Of a stretch of DNA of 64,000 nucleotides, positions 58,764-64,000 are shown in pieces. The notes below the pieces were generated by a model, which was not told the origin of the DNA, searched no databases, and saw nothing but the letters and a program-made list of their open reading frames with translations. The stretch is from Peromyscus leucopus (taxonomy: Eukaryota > Chordata > Mammalia > Rodentia > Cricetidae), in assembly GCF_004664715.2 (NCBI RefSeq), contig NC_051083.1, positions 100,159,661-100,223,660 of the forward strand, read 5' to 3'. A program made the translations under genes and the position numbers. Each line of letters starts with the position of its first letter. Position 1 is the stretch's first letter.

Positions 58764-59925
58764 TCTTCATACAATAGCACAGAAACCACAAAGTGTTCCC
58801 TCTTGGTTTTTTGCAGAAGTGTCTTAATAAGTTTAGAGCTCATATATTGTTAAGAAAACGTCAGTTCCTGAATATGTCTAAATATACAGATGTTAAGGCC
58901 TTGTTGAGGGAAAGTAGAAAATTTACTTGAATATCTGTCTATAAGAGAAATAGACAACCCAGATAATGGAGTGGTCACAGTTATGAGATCTGTAGTTCTC
59001 TAACTGGATGTGTGCTTATTTTCAACCCATTAAACACGGGGTGCTTGATATCACAATAGAAAAATATGATGAAACTAAACATTAACTTTACTATTCAAAA
59101 ATGGTTCTTCAATTTAACACAAATGAAATTGTTTAGATAACACATCTAATGAGAATTTGAGGATAAACAATATATTGCAAAACACTCAGGGAATAAGATG
59201 CTTAACCAAACAGATTTTCTGATTAAATTTAGACTGTGCTAAATTACTTTTGCTCAAGTTTTTATTAAATAAAAATATTTTAAAGAATATTATTCTTCTT
59301 TGTTGGATTAATGTGTGTACCAAAATTTAAGCTTTCTTGACATATGAACATGGTATCATGTTCAACAAACCCCTCCAGTAGCATTTTTATAGAAGATGAA
59401 AAAATATGTAGATGTTTGATAGTGTTGCCAGCAGGTTTTTAAAAAGTTCAAAAATAAGTTTACTGTGATATTTTACATTCTCTTCCAAGTAGATAAATTG
59501 AATTCACTAACTGATTAATGAAACAGCAGTTGGAGTTAAGTAGATAATTGGAATGTAATATTTCCCACAAATAAAGTAATCTAGTAAGGAATTCCTAAAA
59601 ATTAGGATATGTCATATGTCATATTAAAGCATTTTGAGCTGTGTGAGTTTTCTGTTCACAGCTATAATAGAACCTGTATGGCAGACCTGTTTATGCACGC
59701 CAGGCTACAAGCTGAGAGCTAAACAATTCACCAGCTGTGTATCAGAGAGGGTATGAACACAGTGAGATCTGCCACAAGCTGTTCTTACTCATTTCATGAA
59801 AAAGGTGAAGGACCACTCTTTAAAAAGGACCTCAATTATATCTGTTTTCTCTGTATAAGCTTAGGTAAGGGAATGCATTAAACTGGCAACCCTAATGAGA
59901 AAAAAGAAAAAAGGAAAAGAAAAGT
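58041..59925. other. Unique AT-rich sequence with (ATT)n
   Basis: A perfect ATT trinucleotide run lies at 58714-58762. Nothing else recognised. Confidence 0.5.
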
Positions 59926-59929
59926 CCTG

Positions 59930-60844
59930 AGGGGTTGGGGGAGACAGTGAAGTGTCAGAGCACTATGTCCAACGTAGTGGAAACAGAAAAGACTCAAAGA
60001 CAATAGCTGGAAACTGATAAGAACATGTGTGGGATTGGCAAGAGGAGGGATTGGAGCCAGGGGAATACTGGGAGAAACGACTGGAATTTGGAGGCATTAC
60101 AGCGATGATATGGAGACCTAGTGCAATGAAAACTCCATGGAATCTAAGAGGATGACCCTCAAAAGAATAATGGGGGACATGGAGCCTGAACCAGTCATTT
60201 TCTGTAACCAGGCAAGGCCTCAAGTGGAGGGATTGGGACACCAACCCAGCCACCAAACCTTCAGCCTACAGCGTGTCCTGCCTACAGTGTTCTGGGACCA
60301 GAGCCTAACAGAATCATCATTAAAGACCAGAGAGACTTCATCCAGCAACTGATGAGAGCAGATGCAGCCACACATTAGACTGAGCTCAAGGAGTCATGTG
60401 GAGGAAGGATCGGAGGAACCTGAGGGGTCAGGAACAACAAGAGAACATGACCCACAGAATCAACTGACTGGGACTCATGGTGCTTGCAGAGATCAGGGAG
60501 CCTGCATGGTTCTGACCTAGGTGATATATATATATATATATATTATGGCTGAGTAGCTTGGTGTTCTTGTGGGACTCCTAACAGTGGGAGCCGGGGCTGT
60601 CTCTGACTCTTTTGCCTACTTGTGTGACCCTTTTCCTCCTACTGGGTTGTCTTGTCCAGCCTTGATGTGATAGTATGTGCCTGGTCTTGTAGTTTGCTAT
60701 GCTGTGTTTGGTTGATATCCCTGGGAGGCCTGCTCTTTTCTGAGAGGAGGCAGATAGGGGTGGATCTAGGGCACAGGGAAGGTGAGGGGTAGAGGTTCGG
60801 GGGAGGGGAGGAAGGGGAAACGGGTCAGGATGTAATATATGAGA

Positions 60845-60911
<67 letters not shown>

Positions 60912-60925
60912 AAGAAGAAGAAGAA
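59930..60925 (+). mobile_element. L1 3'UTR with (AAT)n(AAG)n tail
   Basis: The rodent L1 3'UTR includes 'gactgggactcatggtgcttgcagagatcaggg' and 'cttttcctcctactgggttgtcttgtccagcc'. (TA)n lies at 60524-60543. The A-rich tail is replaced by perfect AAT (60846-60883) and AAG (60884-60925) repeats. The 5' boundary is approximate. Confidence 0.8.
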
Positions 60926-61429
60926 CATGTAAAGCATGTTGCCCATGATAACTTTAGGCCAAGTCTTAGATGTGTGTATTTTCATGTCCAGAATCAACAT
61001 AAAATGTAATAAAAAATTGTAAGTGGCTGTTTGCCCTATTTCATGTTTTTATACACTTGTGTCCACTCTCACTTATTTCAGGGTACATAGTCCAAAATCA
61101 TCATGAAATTCTCACTCCAATGTGAAACTCCTTAGATAATATTTTATAAATTTTAAGATGCTCGAAATAAGCTTTAAAATGTTAATTAAATTAAAAAGTT
61201 AAAATAGCCAATCCCATCATCAATCCCAAGGATTCTTTGAAAGGTAATTTGATGTGACTCAGGAAATCAGTTCTCTTGTCTTACTCTACTCATTCCTAGT
61301 TGAATGTTTTAGGGCAAATGGCTATCTAATTTGGGATTGTTTCTTTGACTTTCCTTTGCTCACTTTTTTAAAAGAAAAAAAAATATTTGCTTTGTATTGA
61401 GCCAGGCACACGAACAACATGTTAAGGAA

Positions 61430-61550
61430 AATGGGTAAACTAGGGAAGAGTGGCTTGTAAATCGCAGCGCTGGCAAAACCGAGGCAGGTGAATCATAGGA
61501 GTTTCAAGGATAGTCTGGAATACACAGTGTTAGGCCTCAGAAAGCAGAGG
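61430..61550 (+). mobile_element. Old B1-like SINE
   Basis: 'gtggcttgtaaatcgcagcgctgg' to 'acacagtgttaggcctc', highly diverged. Confidence 0.45.
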
Positions 61551-61579
61551 CAAATAGCTGAGATGACTATCTAACATAT

Positions 61580-61990
61580 CAAAGAAGAGCAGGCCAGCTC
61601 TCTCAGCATCACAGACTCAGTACCAGTGGCTCTTCCCAGTACTCCTAGCATCAGTTTGTGCTTGTGGCTCCTCCCAGCACTTCTCACCTCACCTTGCCCC
61701 CTACCCTAAACCTCTCCCTTCAAGGGGCTGGGTTTGTACTTCCTTTCTCCCAGCCTGATGCCTATATAACTCAGCCATTTTGGCTGTGCTCATCTCTTGG
61801 CCCTGGCGGTTTTGGGGAACAGCTACTCTCTTGGTCTCCCTGTCCCTCTCTCCTCTCATAGCTTTGTTTAGTCACCTGGCCATGTTCAGCCTGGACCTCT
61901 ACCTCTTTTCTCCCTTACATCTACAATAAAAAATCTTCTCCATACTCAAGGAATAGTCAGGCCCTCCTCCTTTTATTTCATTTTTAGGTT
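61580..61990 (+). mobile_element. LTR-like segment with TATA and poly(A) signals
   Basis: 'gcctatataactcagcc' (TATA-like, about 61761) is followed 160 bp later by 'acaataaaaaatcttctcc' (poly(A) signal about 61923). C/T-rich between. This is the layout of an ERV LTR. No flanking duplication found. Confidence 0.45.
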
Positions 61991-63150
61991 CACACAGTAA
62001 TTTTGAATCTAGCCTATTTGGGGTAGTAAAACTCTATTCAGAAAGTAATAAGAAGGAAAGGGGAAAAGGAAGAGGAAGTGGAAGGAAAAGGAAAAGATTT
62101 TTAAAAAAAGAGAGAGGAGAGGAGAGGAGATGGGGAAGAGGAGATAAAGAAACGTCAAATCAAAACTAAAGAAATTAAATGTTATCAGCACATTTAAAGG
62201 CACCTGTGTATCCCTTTCTCATTACATCCTTCCCTTTCGACTTAGGGGTAATCACGATCATAATGTGGGTATATATCATTCTTAGACATTTCTTGGATAC
62301 TAGCTAATTTGTGTTTTCCCATTTATGTCTGAAATATCGTGAAATTATTGCATTCCTCTCAAGGAAAAACTGTATAAAACCAAAACTGTATAAGTTATTG
62401 TTTCAGCTCAATAGATAATGTAGAAGCTAAAGCCCCTTGAGGACCATGCCTGCAAAGGCCCAGCTGCCTTCCTGACCTTTCTACCAATATGTAGATAGCA
62501 AAGAAACTTCCAATTTAGATCTGGAGTCACATTTTGTATTCCTAAAGTGGCAGAGTTGGATTGAACTGTGTTTATGTTCTTTTTCCATGGTAAAATTTTG
62601 TACCATTTTATAATTATTATTTTTATTTATAAGTAAAGTCTACTTCACATAGAACAAAATAGAATTGAAAGAAAGGGGGATTTAAAAACCAAAATTAATT
62701 TTAGTGAACAATGCAAATTTGTAGACTTGAGTTGTCCAAATGCACATAAATTTAAAGACATAGTTTCTTAAGTCTCACATTGTTGTGTATAATTCTATTA
62801 TTTTGTAATGTAATTAAAACAACATTCAGTACAACTCTATTTGGAAGGAATTTAAATTACAATATTTTTCTAAGAGTTCACTTCTTTTGAAAGAATAAAA
62901 CAACATTTAAATATACTTAGGATGTTGAGATGTTTCTACATGTAGCCACAGGACCTTGGACTGCCTATCACGTATGCAAAAGAGAAAGACAATCAAATTC
63001 ACTTAGAAGGCAAACTGCATGTTAATTTGTAGCCATATTCAATGCAGAATTCCTACTCCAGGTTTCCAGCAAAGGCCTAAAGTTGTGTGTATTGTTCAAT
63101 TATGATGCTTATGTATTAATGCACTGTATATTTTTCAGTGTCTCAAGTGT
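61991..63150. other. Unique AT-rich sequence
   Basis: Purine-rich (GGAAAAGGA) patch at 62045-62140. No repeat or gene recognised. Confidence 0.45.
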
Positions 63151-63190
63151 TAAATCCAAGATGATGTCTAAAGCCAGATTGATGACTTTT

Positions 63191-63355
63191 TTTTTTTTTT
63201 TTTGGTTTTTTTGAGACAGGGTTTCTCTGTGTAGCATTGCGCCTTTCCTGGAACTCACTTTGTAGACCAGGCTGGCCTCGAACTCACAGAGATCTGCCTG
63301 CCTCTGCCTCCCGAGTGCTGGGATTAAAGGCATGTGCCACCACCGACCTATCTCC
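63191..63355 (-). mobile_element. Young B1 SINE with very long TSD
   Basis: Antisense B1, close to consensus, with a T-run tail. The flanks at 63155-63190 and 63356-63391 are identical for 36 bp (at least 32 if the T-run is discounted). Confidence 0.96.
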
Positions 63356-63544
63356 TCCAAGATGATGTCTAAAGCCAGATTGATGACTTTTTAAAAATTA
63401 TCCAATTGTATTGATGTGTTTATTTCTTTCTATTTGCTTTCTTTGGAGTTTTGTTTGTTTGAGACAGTATGGGGATGGATATATCCTAAAAATTGCTATA
63501 TAACCCAAACTGACCTTCAGGCTACTTATCTTCCTACCTTAGGG

Positions 63545-63895
63545 TTTCTACACTATCTTAGAGTTTCTATTGCTGTAAAGAGACAGCATGACCACAACAA
63601 CTCTTATAAAGGAAAACATTTAATTGTGGTGGCTCACTTACACTTATGAGGTTTAGTCTATTATCATGATGGCAGGAAGCAAGGCAATATGCAGGCAGAC
63701 ATGGTGCTGGAGGTGGAGCTGAGAGTTCTTATATCTTGATTCACAGGCAATAAGAAGTGGACTGAGACACTGGATGTGGCTTGAGCATATATGAAATCTC
63801 AAAACCTGCATCCACAGTGACACACTTTCTCCAACAAGGCCACACATTTTAGTAGTGCCATTCCCTTTGGGGATCATTTTCTTTCAAACAAACCC
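63545..63895 (-). mobile_element. URR1-type hAT-Charlie element, antisense
   Basis: 'agagtttctattgctgtaaagagacagcatgaccac' is the inverted right end of the element at 15408-17147. 'ccaacaaggccacacattttagtagtgcca' is the inverted left part. Confidence 0.75.
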
Positions 63896-64000
63896 ACTTA
63901 GTATCCTGAGTTCTAGGTGAACAGGTGTGTACCACTATGCCTAACATTTTAATTTTAATTTCATTTTAGAAATTGATGCTTCATTGCCAGGTTAGGGGTA

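Noticed and set aside
60578..61000. Minus-strand 140-codon frame with Phe and Leu runs
   Set aside because: Reads through the (AAT)n(AAG)n tail of an L1.

Overview
This window is nuclear DNA from a rodent, and the repeats point to a cricetid (deer mouse, vole or hamster group). B1, B2/B3 and ID SINEs, rodent L1 3' ends, hAT-Charlie elements of the URR1 type and several endogenous retrovirus LTRs are present. Many B1 copies carry the tail 'gagttccaggaaaggcgcaaagctacacagagaaaccctgtctcg', a form I associate with cricetids rather than Mus. The DNA is AT-rich and almost devoid of coding sequence, with one CpG island.

The only gene I can support is LRCH2, read on the minus strand. Its first coding exon is at 31990-32359, inside a CpG island at about 31840-32530. 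Human LRCH2 is X-linked (Xq23), so this is probably X-chromosome DNA. Positions 1-31989 are then intron 1, and 32530-64000 is upstream intergenic sequence. I recognised no second LRCH2 exon in the 32 kb of intron shown, but that reading by eye is not exhaustive.

Intron side (1-31989): the first 7 kb hold a badly decayed, antisense endogenous retrovirus (gag-like and RT-like remnants). It is broken up by two L1 3' ends, a B2/B1 composite and a solo LTR; another solo LTR abuts its gag-side end. From 8.5 to 13.9 kb the sequence is mostly unique. At 15.4-17.1 kb a URR1-type DNA transposon is split by a B1 and by an L1 3' end. From 18 to 31 kb there are scattered SINEs, a solo LTR with a perfect target duplication, a hAT element, a MER5A relic, an old L1 ORF2 fragment and short unique stretches.

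Upstream side (32530-64000): mostly unique AT-rich DNA to 44 kb with MIR and L2 relics. Then come two large compound dinucleotide repeats, two more solo LTRs, the 3' end of an ERV with its LTR (51.3-52.2 kb), a cytosine-rich 1.5 kb block of unknown origin (53.0-54.6 kb), two L1 3' ends, two hAT copies and a B1 with an exceptionally long target duplication (63.2 kb).

I found no evidence of a new gene system. What is of interest is insertion history: five solo LTRs with readable 6-bp duplications (one imperfect), nested insertions, a B1 whose head has grown into a GGC repeat, an L1 3'UTR with an internal tandem duplication, and the unexplained C-rich block.
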